A stretch of 53,949 nucleotides of DNA. Origin: Photobacterium sp. SKA34. Lineage in GTDB: Bacteria; Pseudomonadota; Gammaproteobacteria; Enterobacterales; Vibrionaceae. Position 1 is the first letter of the stretch, and each line of letters starts with the position of its first letter. A program made the translations under genes and the position numbers. The notes under the pieces are model-generated. The model worked only from the letters and a program-made list of their open reading frames with translations. It was not told where the DNA came from and did no database searches. The DNA lies in contig NZ_CH724142.1 in the NCBI RefSeq assembly GCF_000153325.1, positions 835,443 to 889,391 on the forward strand, given 5' to 3'. Positions 38,380-47,976 of the stretch are shown here, in pieces.

Positions 38380-39629
38380 TGTTTCGCCCTCTTTCTTTAT
38401 ATATAGGTAGTCGTTTTAATCGTTCGAAAAAACGTAACCGAATGGTGTCATTTATTTCAATGTCATCCATGTTAGGTATTGCTGTCGGTGTTGCGGTGAT
38501 CATTGTTGGTCTGTCAGCAATGAATGGTTTTGAACGTGAACTACAAACCCGTGTGTTATCAGTGATTCCACAAGGTGAATTACAGGCGGTTGAGCCTCCT
38601 TTAAATAATTGGCAACCGCTAGTTAAAAAAATAGAAAAACATCCGGATGTGACTGCGGCTGCACCTTATGTTGAATTCACAGCATTACTAGAAAAAGGCA
38701 CAAAGCTAAAAGCTGTTGGTGTTCGTGGTGTTAACCCTCAAGAGCAACTTAAAGTCAGTGAATTACCAAGCTATGTTTTAAATGATGCGTGGAGCAAATT
38801 TACCGCAGGTAAAAAAGAAGTCATTTTAGGTCAAGGCGTGGCTAAAAGTCTTAACGTGAAAGTGGGAGATTGGTTAACCACAATGATCATCCCTAATGCT
38901 GATCCTGAGATGACCCAGCTTAGAGCTCCTCATCGAATTCGATTACAAGTGGCGGGTATTTTAGCGCTTGGGGGAGAAATTGATCATAAACTGGCGATAG
39001 TGCCATTAGCTGATGCACAAAAGTACATGGATATGGGACAAGGTGTCTCTGGTATTCAAATTAATGTAGACAAAGTACTAGAAGCGCAGCGTATTGTAAA
39101 AGAAGTGGGCAATACTCTTCCCGTCTATGTTTATCTGAAAAGTTGGACACAACAATACGGCTACATGTATCGTGATATTCAGTTAGTACGTACGATTATG
39201 TATTTAGTCATGGTCTTGGTTATTGGGGTTGCATGTTTCAATATCGTTTCAACCTTGATGATGGCAGTAAAAGATCGGGCTTCTGATATCGCGATATTAA
39301 GAACGATGGGTGCAAGTGATCGCTTAGTGAAATCCATCTTCATTTGGCATGGCGTATTATCTGGTGTTTTAGGTTGTGTAATGGGGTCAATATTTGGTTG
39401 TTTAGTTGCTGTTAACTTAACTCATATTGTTCGAGTAATAGAAAAGATAATTGGTCACCAATTCTTATCGGGGGATATTTATTTTATTGATTTCCTACCA
39501 ACTCAGTTAGCCTATAAAGATGTATTAATTGTATCTATAACAGCAATTATACTAAGCCTTTTTGCTACTTGGTATCCAGCTCGCCGAGCAAGTAGCTTGC
39601 AACCTGCTAGAGTGCTAAGTGCGAAATAG
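38379..39629 (+). CDS. lolE: Lipoprotein-releasing ABC transporter, permease LolE
   Basis: A 416-residue partner permease of LolC. N-terminal LYIGSRFNRSKKRNRMVSFISMSSMLGIAVGVAVIIVG; later DIAILRTMGASDRLVKSIF and the C-terminal ATWYPARRASSLQPARVL. ATG 38379 overlaps the lolD stop (TAATG) and has GGAGG about six bases before it; an upstream start at 38328 lies inside lolD. Ends the operon with a strong terminator. Confidence 0.95.
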   Translation: MFRPLSLYIGSRFNRSKKRNRMVSFISMSSMLGIAVGVAVIIVGLSAMNGFERELQTRVLSVIPQGELQAVEPPLNNWQPLVKKIEKHPDVTAAAPYVEFTALLEKGTKLKAVGVRGVNPQEQLKVSELPSYVLNDAWSKFTAGKKEVILGQGVAKSLNVKVGDWLTTMIIPNADPEMTQLRAPHRIRLQVAGILALGGEIDHKLAIVPLADAQKYMDMGQGVSGIQINVDKVLEAQRIVKEVGNTLPVYVYLKSWTQQYGYMYRDIQLVRTIMYLVMVLVIGVACFNIVSTLMMAVKDRASDIAILRTMGASDRLVKSIFIWHGVLSGVLGCVMGSIFGCLVAVNLTHIVRVIEKIIGHQFLSGDIYFIDFLPTQLAYKDVLIVSITAIILSLFATWYPARRASSLQPARVLSAK

Positions 39630-39649
39630 CTTTATTGCATATACACATC

Positions 39650-39676
39650 AAACGGAGCCACATTGGCTCCGTTTTT
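39650..39676 (+). terminator. Terminator of lolCDE
   Basis: Perfect 10-bp stem AAACGGAGCC/GGCTCCGTTT, loop ACATT, T-run. Confidence 0.9.
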
Positions 39677-40305
39677 GTATCTATAGATTATAAGCGACTC
39701 ATATTCTTATGGTGTTAACGTTTTGCCTTTCAATTAAGTCTTTTTGCAACTGTCGGATTATAATTACTGGAAGTACTTTCATTATTAATATGTGTTTAAG
39801 CGATCTTATTATCTTATAAATAGAAAAAGTTATTGCCATTATTCAATTAAAATTTAATGAATTAGTTAACGAAAAATAGATAAAGCGTCTTACGTAATAA
39901 AAATTAAAGAACAATAAATATACCGGTAGCATCTCCTCACTGAGTTTTAGTTGTGAATATTTTGACGATAAATAAATAATACTCTTAACATTCTATTTTT
40001 TGTGAATTTTATTTTTATTTTATTTTTAATTGTGCTTCTTTATTTGTCAGTGTGGATGTTTTTTATTCTCTTTTGGAGGTGTTCAACTGAAAAATTGAAC
40101 CTTTTTACTTATAAATTGTGAATGGTGTTCATTTGAAAATTAATTAAGTTGTTTAATTTAACAGACATGAAACTGCGTGCTAATTTTGTCGCCACTGATT
40201 TATGGATACAAGTTGCCTTATACGGACTGTTACTTCTCTATTTAAGTAACGTAACTGCACCTAAGTGGACAGCTTGTTTAAAAGTAAAAACAACTAGGAT
40301 AAATA
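39677..40305. other. 629-base AT-rich intergenic region before the outer-membrane barrel gene
   Basis: No convincing ORF. A 70-codon frame starting near 40149 runs into the barrel gene out of frame and is rejected. The only structure I find is a pair of related repeats, GTGTTCAACTGAAAAATT (40079-40096) and GTGTTCATTTGAAAATT (40125-40141); the first forms a GTTCAA/TTGAAC hairpin. These may be regulatory for the barrel gene. Confidence 0.5.
40079..40141. repeat. Imperfect direct repeat upstream of the barrel gene
   Basis: Two copies of GTGTTCA-n(2-3)-TGAAAA(A)TT start 46 bases apart, about 165-225 bases upstream of the barrel ATG. Candidate operator or UTR element. Confidence 0.45.
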
Positions 40306-40845
40306 ATGAAAAAGAATGCACTAAGCCTTCTAGTGGCAATATCTGTACTAACTCCTGTAGCAGCTCAAGCAGCCGTTCAACTACCTGCTGGTACTCAAGA
40401 GATCGGTGTACAAGGTAACGCTAAATTAGGCAGTGGTTGGCACGCAGATATTAACGGTACTTACGGTACTTTCGTTAAAGATAACTGGGAAGTAGGTGGT
40501 ACTGCAACTGTTCGTGCTCAAGACGCTAATGACGAACTTAGCGGTCAGCTAGGTGTATTCACAGAGTACAACTTCGTGAACTCTACTAACTGGGTTCCTT
40601 ATGTAGGTGCTGCAGCTGAAGTTGGTGGCTTATCTCTAAGCGAAGAAGGTTCTGACAGCAACTGGGGCGCAAATGCTAAGTTCTCTGCTGGTGTTAAATA
40701 CTTTATTAACCCTAACGTTGCTATCACTTCTGAAGTTAACTACAGCATCGCAACTGATAAGATCTTCTCTGGTGATTCTTACTCAAGCGAGCAAGCGAAG
40801 AACAGCCTAACTAATATCGTATTTGGTACTCGTTTCTACTTCTAA
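40306..40845 (+). CDS. Small outer-membrane beta-barrel protein
   Basis: A 179-residue precursor with a signal peptide cleaved near residue 22-23 (TPVAAQA before AVQLPAG). The mature part is an alternating beta-strand pattern with many Gly, Asn and aromatic residues, ending FGTRFYF, with the terminal Phe used for outer-membrane insertion. Length fits an eight-stranded barrel of the OmpA/OmpX/OMP_b-brl type. Function is unknown. Strong terminator; long regulated-looking 5' region. Confidence 0.85.
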   Translation: MKKNALSLLVAISVLTPVAAQAAVQLPAGTQEIGVQGNAKLGSGWHADINGTYGTFVKDNWEVGGTATVRAQDANDELSGQLGVFTEYNFVNSTNWVPYVGAAAEVGGLSLSEEGSDSNWGANAKFSAGVKYFINPNVAITSEVNYSIATDKIFSGDSYSSEQAKNSLTNIVFGTRFYF

Positions 40846-40868
40846 GTTGAAACATTATTATGATGTAA

Positions 40869-40896
40869 TAAAAACCCGCATTGAGCGGGTTTTTTT
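40869..40896 (+). terminator. Terminator of the barrel gene
   Basis: 8-9 bp stem AAAACCCGC/GCGGGTTTT, five-base loop, long T-run. Confidence 0.9.
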
Positions 40897-41019
40897 ATAT
40901 CTAAAATTCGGAGTATTAGCCGCACAAAGTCTCTATTAATTCAATAGAGTTGAAGTATGTAAAGAGGAGAGAGGTAAAGTTGTCGAAAGGAAGAGGAAAA
41001 GTGGCATATCGATTAAAAG

Positions 41020-41068
41020 AAAGTCTGCTTAATGTATCGCATTAACGTGAAGTATAAGCAGACTTTTT
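41020..41068 (-). terminator. Large hairpin after the DedA gene
   Basis: A perfect 12-bp stem (AAAGTCTGCTTA/TAAGCAGACTTT) encloses a 23-base loop that can itself form TTAATG/CATTAA. It is just past the DedA stop codon on the minus strand and is followed there by TCTTTT. On the plus strand it ends in five Ts, so it may act both ways. Confidence 0.65.
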
Positions 41069-41074
41069 ATGTTT

Positions 41075-41743
41075 TTAAGGTAATGCTTTAGACTTTTTAA
41101 ATCGCTTTAAAAGCCAACTACTTGATAAGCTAACAATAGCAATAGCTAGAGTAATAAATGGTGCAACCATTAATACCATTGTTGCTACTTTGGCGATTTT
41201 TTCTGGAAGAAGCGTTAATAAATAACCTAACCCTGTTAATAGTAATACCCAAGCAGTAGCACTTAACCAAGCAAAACGGAAAAAGTGAGCCTGACTTTTA
41301 ATCCTAAACCCCATCATTAAAGGTAATAAAGGGCGGACAACAGGAATAAATCGAGCGGCAAACAATGCAACAATACCATGACGAATAAGTAAATTATCCA
41401 CAGTTTTCATTCGATGAGGTGGCACCATATTCACCCAACCTTTTACTTTTGGCAGGTGATCCAACCAGCGGCCTTGTATATAAGCCAGCCAACTACCGAT
41501 AGCAGATGCTACGATTAGTAAGAAGACAATCAATTTAAAATCGATAATCCCCATCGCACCTAATGTTCCAGCAAGAATAACAATGCTATCGCAAGGTAGG
41601 GAAGCTGCAGGTAAAAATGCACTTTCTAACCAAATGACAAATGTTACACAAACATAAATCATCACCATGCTTTCTGGGTTTTGTAATGCAACAAAATCTT
41701 GGTGCCAGAGCGCAGAAAAAATAGATACAAATGAATCAAGCAT
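41075..41743 (-). CDS. DedA-family membrane protein
   Basis: A 222-residue inner-membrane protein with the DedA (SNARE-associated/VTT) fold. Visible motifs are FLPAASLPCDSIVILAGTLGAMG, GSWLAYIQGRWL (GxxxGYxxGR-like), and HGIVALFAARFIPVVRPLLPLMMGF with the conserved RFxPxxR. Family members act in phospholipid (undecaprenyl-phosphate or PE) flipping and proton-motive-force maintenance; the exact substrate is not shown here. Confidence 0.9.
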   Translation of the reverse strand: MLDSFVSIFSALWHQDFVALQNPESMVMIYVCVTFVIWLESAFLPAASLPCDSIVILAGTLGAMGIIDFKLIVFLLIVASAIGSWLAYIQGRWLDHLPKVKGWVNMVPPHRMKTVDNLLIRHGIVALFAARFIPVVRPLLPLMMGFRIKSQAHFFRFAWLSATAWVLLLTGLGYLLTLLPEKIAKVATMVLMVAPFITLAIAIVSLSSSWLLKRFKKSKALP

Positions 41744-41789
41744 CTACGTGTCCTTGTAATAAAAGTAGAAAATAAAAAATCGGTTGATG

Positions 41790-42164
41790 TTAGTGAAACA
41801 GCTGATTCCGACTATGTGTAAAACGAAACTGAAAATTGGCTAGAGGTAAACGTTTTTTTCGTTTTAAACTAAATTTCTCTTTAGGTATCAATATGTAAGA
41901 GAGTGAAGCATTACTCATTTGTTGTAACAAAGCAAACAAATGATCACGTTGATGAGACAACGGAGAGATTACCAGTTTAGGTAATGAGAGTAAAACGCGA
42001 GAGCGCTGTGTTGAAGATATAAAAGTAGGATCAACAGATGTTATTGGCGTCGTTTCTTTAAGGTATTGATTTGTATTAATATCGCTTGCTGTTGCAGATG
42101 CACAGTGATGAAAGAAAGCGCAACCAAGAGAAAACGTATAGTCGTTGAATCCACGGCATTGCAA
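41790..42164 (-). CDS. Unassigned 124-codon ORF, possibly SulA-like
   Basis: I do not recognise it with confidence. It is the only open frame in the 580 bases between the DedA and HdeD genes. The start is a TTG with no good ribosome site. The middle (LLQQMSNASLSYILIPKEKF followed by LPL) and the C-terminal FTHSRNQLFH vaguely recall E. coli SulA ([20 protein letters not shown], LPL, and an IHSNLYH end). No LexA box is visible upstream, and the protein is shorter than SulA (169). It could be a decayed gene or a chance frame. Confidence 0.35.
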   Translation of the reverse strand: MQCRGFNDYTFSLGCAFFHHCASATASDINTNQYLKETTPITSVDPTFISSTQRSRVLLSLPKLVISPLSHQRDHLFALLQQMSNASLSYILIPKEKFSLKRKKRLPLANFQFRFTHSRNQLFH

Positions 42165-42277
42165 TATCTTAGTTAAAGTTATCTGCAGCGTTATTAATAC
42201 TGAAATTACAACTGAATAGCAAACGTTTAGTTGTGTACAAATATTGCAAATACTCTACGGTATCTGAATAAAAAAGC

Positions 42278-42298
42278 CTCAATATCAAAAATATTGAG
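42278..42298 (-). terminator. Terminator of the HdeD-like gene
   Basis: 8-bp stem CTCAATAT/ATATTGAG, five-base loop, followed on the minus strand by GCTTTTTT. Confidence 0.85.
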
Positions 42299-42325
42299 AC
42301 TATTTATCTAGATTCTATTTTTATG

Positions 42326-42886
42326 TTATTTATTTTGAATCACTTTTTTCATTTGGGTACCAATGAAAATGAAGCTGAAACCTTCAAATAGTAGTGATAT
42401 ACCAACAAAAATACCCAGTAATGACATAGAGAATTCTGGATTATTCATCAGAGTAAAGAAATAGATACCAATAGCAGTAGAAATCAAACCACTTATTACA
42501 ATCCAGCGCCAACCTGCAAGGTGTTTACGGCTATTAAAGCCAAATAGCATACGTGTAACACCGTTGAAAATCATTGTGGCAATCATTAATACGGTAATAG
42601 TGACTAAGCCAATAAAAGGCTGACTTAGAATAAATAAGCCGCCAATTAAATAGAATAGCGCGCTAATAACGTACCAAATTTTAGTTTTCCAATCATGAAT
42701 ACTAAAGGTGTGATAGACCTGTACTAGACCAATCACAAGGAAAATAGTCCCAACTATTGTTGTGATTGTCATGCCTGCTGCAATAGGTAAGCTAATTGCA
42801 AACACGCCAGCTAATGCGACAACAACACCAACAATAATAAACCATTTCCAGCCTTTGCTAAGCATTGAACTCACTGGGTTATTCAT
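42326..42886 (-). CDS. HdeD-family membrane protein (DUF308)
   Basis: A 186-residue protein with six predicted helices in three DUF308 hairpins: WFIIVGVVVALAGVFAISLPIAAG, then YVISALFYLIGGLFILSQPFIG and WIVISGLISTAIGIYFF. HdeD of E. coli has the same layout and supports acid resistance at high cell density. Whether this copy does so is unknown. Confidence 0.88.
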   Translation of the reverse strand: MNNPVSSMLSKGWKWFIIVGVVVALAGVFAISLPIAAGMTITTIVGTIFLVIGLVQVYHTFSIHDWKTKIWYVISALFYLIGGLFILSQPFIGLVTITVLMIATMIFNGVTRMLFGFNSRKHLAGWRWIVISGLISTAIGIYFFTLMNNPEFSMSLLGIFVGISLLFEGFSFIFIGTQMKKVIQNK

Positions 42887-43123
42887 AATAAATACCTTAA
42901 AAGTAAAAATATGTAATTTAAATGTTTTTCCTAATACTAGACGTAATTATTTGATTAGCTAGTAAAATTCTAATGATAAACAGCAATTTAAGTTTTTGAA
43001 TACAACATGAGATGAAAATGGATAGTGAGTATTAACGAAAATTGAACTGACAGTGAAAATTATGAGAAATGAAACAGGCGGGTAATTAAAAGTGTATTTT
43101 TGGTCTAAAAAAGTGGCGATGAA

Positions 43124-43152
43124 AGAGAAAGCCTCTCGTCATAGAGGCTTTT
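43124..43152 (-). terminator. Terminator of the DUF2062 gene
   Basis: 9-bp stem AAAGCCTCT/AGAGGCTTT, six-base loop, followed on the minus strand by TCTCTTTC. Confidence 0.75.
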
Positions 43153-43180
43153 GATTCTTTATATTTGAACGGTATTGAAA

Positions 43181-43705
43181 TCAGTGAGCCTTACCAATTC
43201 GGAATTTACGTTTATTCCAGCTTCTAACAACAGAATAACGCCATAAGCTACGGATACCAAAATAACCGATAAGTGCTGATACTACGCTGCAAATAAAGCA
43301 GCCAAGTAGAAACGGGGGACCAATTTGGCTCATTTGGTTGAGTAAAAAATCCCATGAAAGCTCAAAATGAAACGCGACATTAGGACTATTTAATACCCAA
43401 GCGCCTAACTTGTAAGCACCATAGAATAAAACTGGCATTGTTACAGGGTTACTTACCCAAACTAGAGCCACTGAAAGAGGCAGATTTACACCAAATAAAA
43501 TAGCTAACCCTGCCGCCATAATCATTTGACTAGGAAGTGGGACGAAAGCCATGAATAAGCCAACGGCAAATGCACCTGACGCAGAACGACGGTTTAAGCA
43601 CCATAAGTTCGGGTTATAAAGTACATTACCAAAGATCTTAAGTGCTTTTTGGCGCTTAATTACTTCATGGCTTGGTAAGAACTTTTTAATAAGATGTCTA
43701 GGCAT
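43181..43705 (-). CDS. DUF2062 membrane protein
   Basis: A 174-residue protein with three to four helices and the DUF2062 pattern: NPNLWCLNRRSASGAFAVGLFMAFVPLPSQMIMAAGLAILF, then VSNPVTMPVLFYGAYKLG. The basic C-terminus (RSWNKRKFRIGKAH) should be cytoplasmic. Function is unknown. It lies divergently beside comEC with a 31-base spacer, an arrangement that recurs in Vibrio (from memory). Confidence 0.9.
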   Translation of the reverse strand: MPRHLIKKFLPSHEVIKRQKALKIFGNVLYNPNLWCLNRRSASGAFAVGLFMAFVPLPSQMIMAAGLAILFGVNLPLSVALVWVSNPVTMPVLFYGAYKLGAWVLNSPNVAFHFELSWDFLLNQMSQIGPPFLLGCFICSVVSALIGYFGIRSLWRYSVVRSWNKRKFRIGKAH

Positions 43706-43736
43706 AATTAATATTTATTAAAATCGCGATAACAGC

Positions 43737-46052
43737 ATGTTACAAATAGCACTAGGTATCGCAATAGGTTTTCATTCACTGCATTGGTTATCATTTTTAC
43801 CACCGTACTGGTGGTATATGACAGCAATAATAGTCAGTATTGTTATTTTTTATTATTGTAAAAACCATTTTCTTTTCTGGTTTTCAATAAGTGCTTTTCT
43901 AGCGGTGTTATGTGCCGAACAATATCTGAAAAAAGTTGAAGACATTCCGCTAAATCGCACAAATCTTATCATAAATGTTCGTATTAGTGCTGTAATAAAT
44001 AAAAATATACCAATTTCAAATATTGAGGTGGAGGTTGTTGATAATTATTTTCATTATTCGCCTGATAATCCTGTTTTAGATGTATCTCATAAGTTATTGC
44101 TGATTTGGCCGGATGCACCAACATTAAAACAAGGTCAAATTTGGCAATTACCTGTTAAGTTAAGTCGAATTATTGGGCGTGTAAACCAAGCAGGGTTCGA
44201 TGCTGAACAATTTGCTGTAAGTCGAAATGTTCATGGTAAGGCTGTGGTACGTCATCGATTATCCTCTCTTCCATTATTACTTTCATCAAGAATAACTTGG
44301 CGACAGCGACTTTATGATAAGGCGTTTATTTATTTAGAAAATATGCCGAATAAAGCTTATCTATTAGCATTAGCGTTTGGTGACCGAAGTGGATTAACAA
44401 AAGTGAATTGGCTTCATTTAAGAGATAGTGGAACTGCTCATTTGTTAGCTATTTCAGGGTTACACATCGCACTTGCCATGTTATTGGGGTGGCAAATAGG
44501 CCGAAAATTTAAGCTCTTTTTGCCGCAGAAGAGTTACTTTATTTGGTTACCGATGCTGACAGGATTATGTATCGCATTTTCCTATGCGTGGTTAAGTGGC
44601 TTCACTACGCCGACCATACGTGCATTAATTATGTGTATATTTCTCGGGGTGTTGAAAACAACTGGTGTGTATTGGCGACATTGGCAACTATTATTAACTG
44701 CGTTAGCACTAAGTTTATTGATTGATCCATTCTCTATTTATAGTGCTTCTTTCTGGCTATCATTTTATGCTGTTGGCGTTTTGATTATTTATACTCTAAG
44801 CCAGCGCTACTTTGCTGGAAGAGTCGTGTTTGATTACTCGATATCGAGTTCGAGCAATCACCTCAAGGTGTTTTTACTTCAACTAGCAAAAATTCAGTTT
44901 TGGCTAATGGTACTAATGTTACCCATACAATGGTTATGGTTCGGTGGGTTATCGCTGGCAGCACCTATTGCTAATATAGTTGCCGTTCCCCTGGTGAGTA
45001 CCATCACGGTTCCTTTAGTGTTATTAGCGCTGCTCACGTTGTGGATTCAACCTATCTCTTTGTTGTTTTGGCAATGTGCAGACTGGTCTTTAATTCCTAT
45101 CATTGAAGGGATTCAATGGTTAGAAGGTGCGTGGTATCCATTGTCAGCTAACCTGACGCCTTTACTTTGGGGAGCTATCGTCGTTTTTATGGCATTGACA
45201 TTAGTGCCTTTATCTTCATTTAAGTGGCTATATACCTCCGTGATAATAATTGCGTTGTTTTTGTTTCTCAAAGAGCCAGTAAAGTCGCACTGGAAAATAT
45301 TGGTTCTCGATGTTGGACATGGGTTAGCAGTTCTGATTATCAAAAATAATAAGGCTGTGTTATATGATACTGGCAATCGATGGAAGGACAGATCGGTTGC
45401 TGAAACTACAATTTTACCGGTTCTAGCACAGCTAGGTATAAAACAATTAGATTTTCTAATTATTAGCCATGATGATAGTGACCATGCGGGTGGAAAAACA
45501 ATCATCACAGAAAAGTTATCACCGCAATATAAGTTCAGTAGTAACTTTGAAAAGGGTTATTTGCCATGCCAGAATGACCAAGTATGGTATTGGCAAGGTT
45601 TAACGTTCACTATCCAATGGCCCTTACAGCGTGTGTCTCATGCTCGAAATCCTCATTCATGTGTTATCCATATTCAAAACAGTGATCTTCGCGGTTCATC
45701 CGTGTTATTAACGGGTGATATTGATGCGATTGCCGAGTTGATGATGTTAAAAAACGCACCGACACTGGATGCTGATATTTTGTTAGTTCCTCATCATGGA
45801 AGCAAAACCTCATCAACACATACTTTTATTGACACGATAAAGCCCTCACTAGCGATTGCTTCTACCAGTTATTTTAATGCGTGGAATTTGCCCGCAAAAA
45901 GTATAAAAGCAAGGTATCAAGATCGGGGGATTGAATGGTTATCAACGGAAAATTCGGGGCAAATAAGCGTTACGATTAACGTTCAAAATTACCAGGTTAT
46001 TACCGAGCGAAAACGTTCCGCTACGCAATGGTACCGTCCTAACTGGTTATGA
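43737..46052 (+). CDS. comEC: DNA internalization competence protein ComEC/Rec2
   Basis: A 771-residue inner-membrane DNA uptake channel. N-terminal helices and an OB-like DUF4131 region (about 50-170) come first. The competence domain follows (LAFGDRSGLTKVNWLHLRDSGTAHLLAISGLHIALAMLLG). The C-terminal metallo-beta-lactamase-like domain has LDVGHGLAVLIIKNNKAVLYDTG and ISHDDSDHAGG, a possible nuclease degrading the non-transforming strand. All regions are present at normal length, so it looks intact. It lies upstream of msbA, as in many gammaproteobacteria. Confidence 0.94.
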   Translation: MLQIALGIAIGFHSLHWLSFLPPYWWYMTAIIVSIVIFYYCKNHFLFWFSISAFLAVLCAEQYLKKVEDIPLNRTNLIINVRISAVINKNIPISNIEVEVVDNYFHYSPDNPVLDVSHKLLLIWPDAPTLKQGQIWQLPVKLSRIIGRVNQAGFDAEQFAVSRNVHGKAVVRHRLSSLPLLLSSRITWRQRLYDKAFIYLENMPNKAYLLALAFGDRSGLTKVNWLHLRDSGTAHLLAISGLHIALAMLLGWQIGRKFKLFLPQKSYFIWLPMLTGLCIAFSYAWLSGFTTPTIRALIMCIFLGVLKTTGVYWRHWQLLLTALALSLLIDPFSIYSASFWLSFYAVGVLIIYTLSQRYFAGRVVFDYSISSSSNHLKVFLLQLAKIQFWLMVLMLPIQWLWFGGLSLAAPIANIVAVPLVSTITVPLVLLALLTLWIQPISLLFWQCADWSLIPIIEGIQWLEGAWYPLSANLTPLLWGAIVVFMALTLVPLSSFKWLYTSVIIIALFLFLKEPVKSHWKILVLDVGHGLAVLIIKNNKAVLYDTGNRWKDRSVAETTILPVLAQLGIKQLDFLIISHDDSDHAGGKTIITEKLSPQYKFSSNFEKGYLPCQNDQVWYWQGLTFTIQWPLQRVSHARNPHSCVIHIQNSDLRGSSVLLTGDIDAIAELMMLKNAPTLDADILLVPHHGSKTSSTHTFIDTIKPSLAIASTSYFNAWNLPAKSIKARYQDRGIEWLSTENSGQISVTINVQNYQVITERKRSATQWYRPNWL

Positions 46053-46218
46053 TTGTTGTGTTTTTAATCAGAGACCTAATAAAAGAAGTAAAATACACCT
46101 CGAAGTTGTGTTTTTTTTGCTCGAAAAATAAATTTTTCAAAAGGATGAAGTACAAATTTGGTAGAGCGGGAAGTTAAGGGTAGAATATAAAAACTGTATT
46201 AGAAATAAATTGGTTTTC

Positions 46219-47976
46219 ATGACTCAATTAACAGAAAAATCATCAAGCGAAACGTACAAGCGTTTATGGCCCTATATTAGCTTTTATAAAGCTGGCCTTG
46301 CTGTTGCAATTATCGCGCTTATCATCAATGCGGTTGGTGATACTTTAATGCTTTCAATGATCAAGCCACTTCTTGATGAAAGCTTTGGCGGGCTCGATAA
46401 AATCGATTCTGATTTCCTTGCGATGATGCCAATATATTTAATTGGCTTAATGATCTTACGTGGTTTGAGTGGTTTTGTGTCCACTTATTGCCTATCTTGG
46501 GTTTCTGGTAACGTTGTAATGAGTTTACGTCGCCAGTTATTCCAACACTTCATGAAAATGCCTGTTGCTTTTTTTGATAAAGAATCTTCTGGGGCATTGT
46601 TATCTCGTATTACCTACGATTCAGAGCAAGTTGCGTCAGCTACCAGTAGTGCATTAGTGAGTATTGTACGTGAAGGTGCATCTATTATTGGCTTAATGGC
46701 ATTGATGTTCTGGAATAGCTGGCAACTATCAGCAATCTTAATTGTTATTGCTCCTGTTGTTGCAATCAGTATTCGTATTGTATCAAAGCGTTTTCGTAAA
46801 ATTTCACGTGATATGCAAGATGCGATGGGATCAGTAACGTCATCTGCTGAGCAAATGCTGAAGGGTCATAAAGTCGTATTAAGCTACGGTGGTCAACAAG
46901 TAGAAAAAAAACGCTTTGATAATGTGAGTAATCAAATGCGTCGCCAGACCATGAAGCTTGTTTCTGCTCAAGCGATTGCTAATCCAGTCATTCAGATTAT
47001 TGCATCTGTCGCTTTAGTTGTGGTGCTTATTTTAGCCAATACTCCATCACTGCGCGCTGAATTAACGCCAGGTACATTTGCTGTTGTGTTTGGTGCTATG
47101 TTCGGCTTGATGCGCCCACTAAAAGCGCTAACAGGTGTTACTTCTCAGTTCCAACGTGGTATGGCTGCATGTCACACGTTGTTTGAATTAATGGATTTAG
47201 AAACAGAAAACGATAACGGTAAAGTTGAAGTTAAGCGTGTGAAGGGTGATGTAGAGGTTAAGAATGTGACCTTTACTTACCCAACCAAAGATACGCCAGC
47301 ATTGCGTGATGTCAGCTTTACTCTACCTGCAGGTAAAACGTTGGCCTTAGTTGGACGGTCAGGCTCAGGAAAGAGTACTATTGCGAACTTGCTGACGCGT
47401 TTCTACGATATTGACTCTGGTGAAATTAATCTTGATGGTGCTGAGATCCGCGATTACAAACTAGCGAACCTTCGTGATCAAGTGGCGGTTGTTTCTCAAA
47501 ACGTTCACTTGTTTAATGACACTATTGCTAACAACATAGCTTATGCCAGCGACAATGCTTATAGCCGTGAAGATATTGAACGTGCGGCAGAACTTGCTTA
47601 TGCGATGGACTTTATCAAAGGCATGGATAATGGGTTAGATACGATTATTGGCGAAAACGGTGTCAGTTTATCGGGCGGCCAACGTCAACGTCTTGCGATT
47701 GCTCGTGCACTATTACGTGATGCGCCAGTGTTAATTCTTGATGAGGCAACATCAGCACTTGATACTGAATCTGAGCGCGCAATTCAAAGTGCCTTGGATG
47801 AGCTTCAAAAAGACAGAACGGTACTGGTTATTGCTCACCGTTTATCAACGATTGAAAATGCCGATCAAATCCTAGTGGTAGATGATGGTGAAATTGTTGA
47901 ACGCGGAACTCATGCAGAGCTTATTAGCAATGACGGTGCGTATGCACAACTTCACCGAATTCAGTTTGGTGACTAA
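46219..47976 (+). CDS. msbA: Lipid A flippase ABC transporter
   Basis: A 585-residue half-transporter with six helices then an ATPase domain. Walker A is GRSGSGKST, signature LSGGQRQR, Walker [14 protein letters not shown]-loop VIAHRLST. The transmembrane part begins [20 protein letters not shown]. It flips core-lipid A to the outer leaflet of the inner membrane. I chose ATG 46219, three codons inside a TTG-started frame. Its stop overlaps lpxK (TAATG), giving coupling. Confidence 0.96.
   Translation: MTQLTEKSSSETYKRLWPYISFYKAGLAVAIIALIINAVGDTLMLSMIKPLLDESFGGLDKIDSDFLAMMPIYLIGLMILRGLSGFVSTYCLSWVSGNVVMSLRRQLFQHFMKMPVAFFDKESSGALLSRITYDSEQVASATSSALVSIVREGASIIGLMALMFWNSWQLSAILIVIAPVVAISIRIVSKRFRKISRDMQDAMGSVTSSAEQMLKGHKVVLSYGGQQVEKKRFDNVSNQMRRQTMKLVSAQAIANPVIQIIASVALVVVLILANTPSLRAELTPGTFAVVFGAMFGLMRPLKALTGVTSQFQRGMAACHTLFELMDLETENDNGKVEVKRVKGDVEVKNVTFTYPTKDTPALRDVSFTLPAGKTLALVGRSGSGKSTIANLLTRFYDIDSGEINLDGAEIRDYKLANLRDQVAVVSQNVHLFNDTIANNIAYASDNAYSREDIERAAELAYAMDFIKGMDNGLDTIIGENGVSLSGGQRQRLAIARALLRDAPVLILDEATSALDTESERAIQSALDELQKDRTVLVIAHRLSTIENADQILVVDDGEIVERGTHAELISNDGAYAQLHRIQFGD

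Noticed and set aside
40110..40140. CRP site before the barrel gene (TGTGAATGGTGTTCAT)
   Set aside because: The right half reads TTCAT instead of TCACA.
40149..40418. 89-codon ORF upstream of and overlapping the barrel gene
   Set aside because: It runs out of frame through the barrel gene's signal peptide, has no ribosome site and no family resemblance.
42165..42260. LexA box before the SulA-like ORF
   Set aside because: No CTGT-N8-ACAG element is present.
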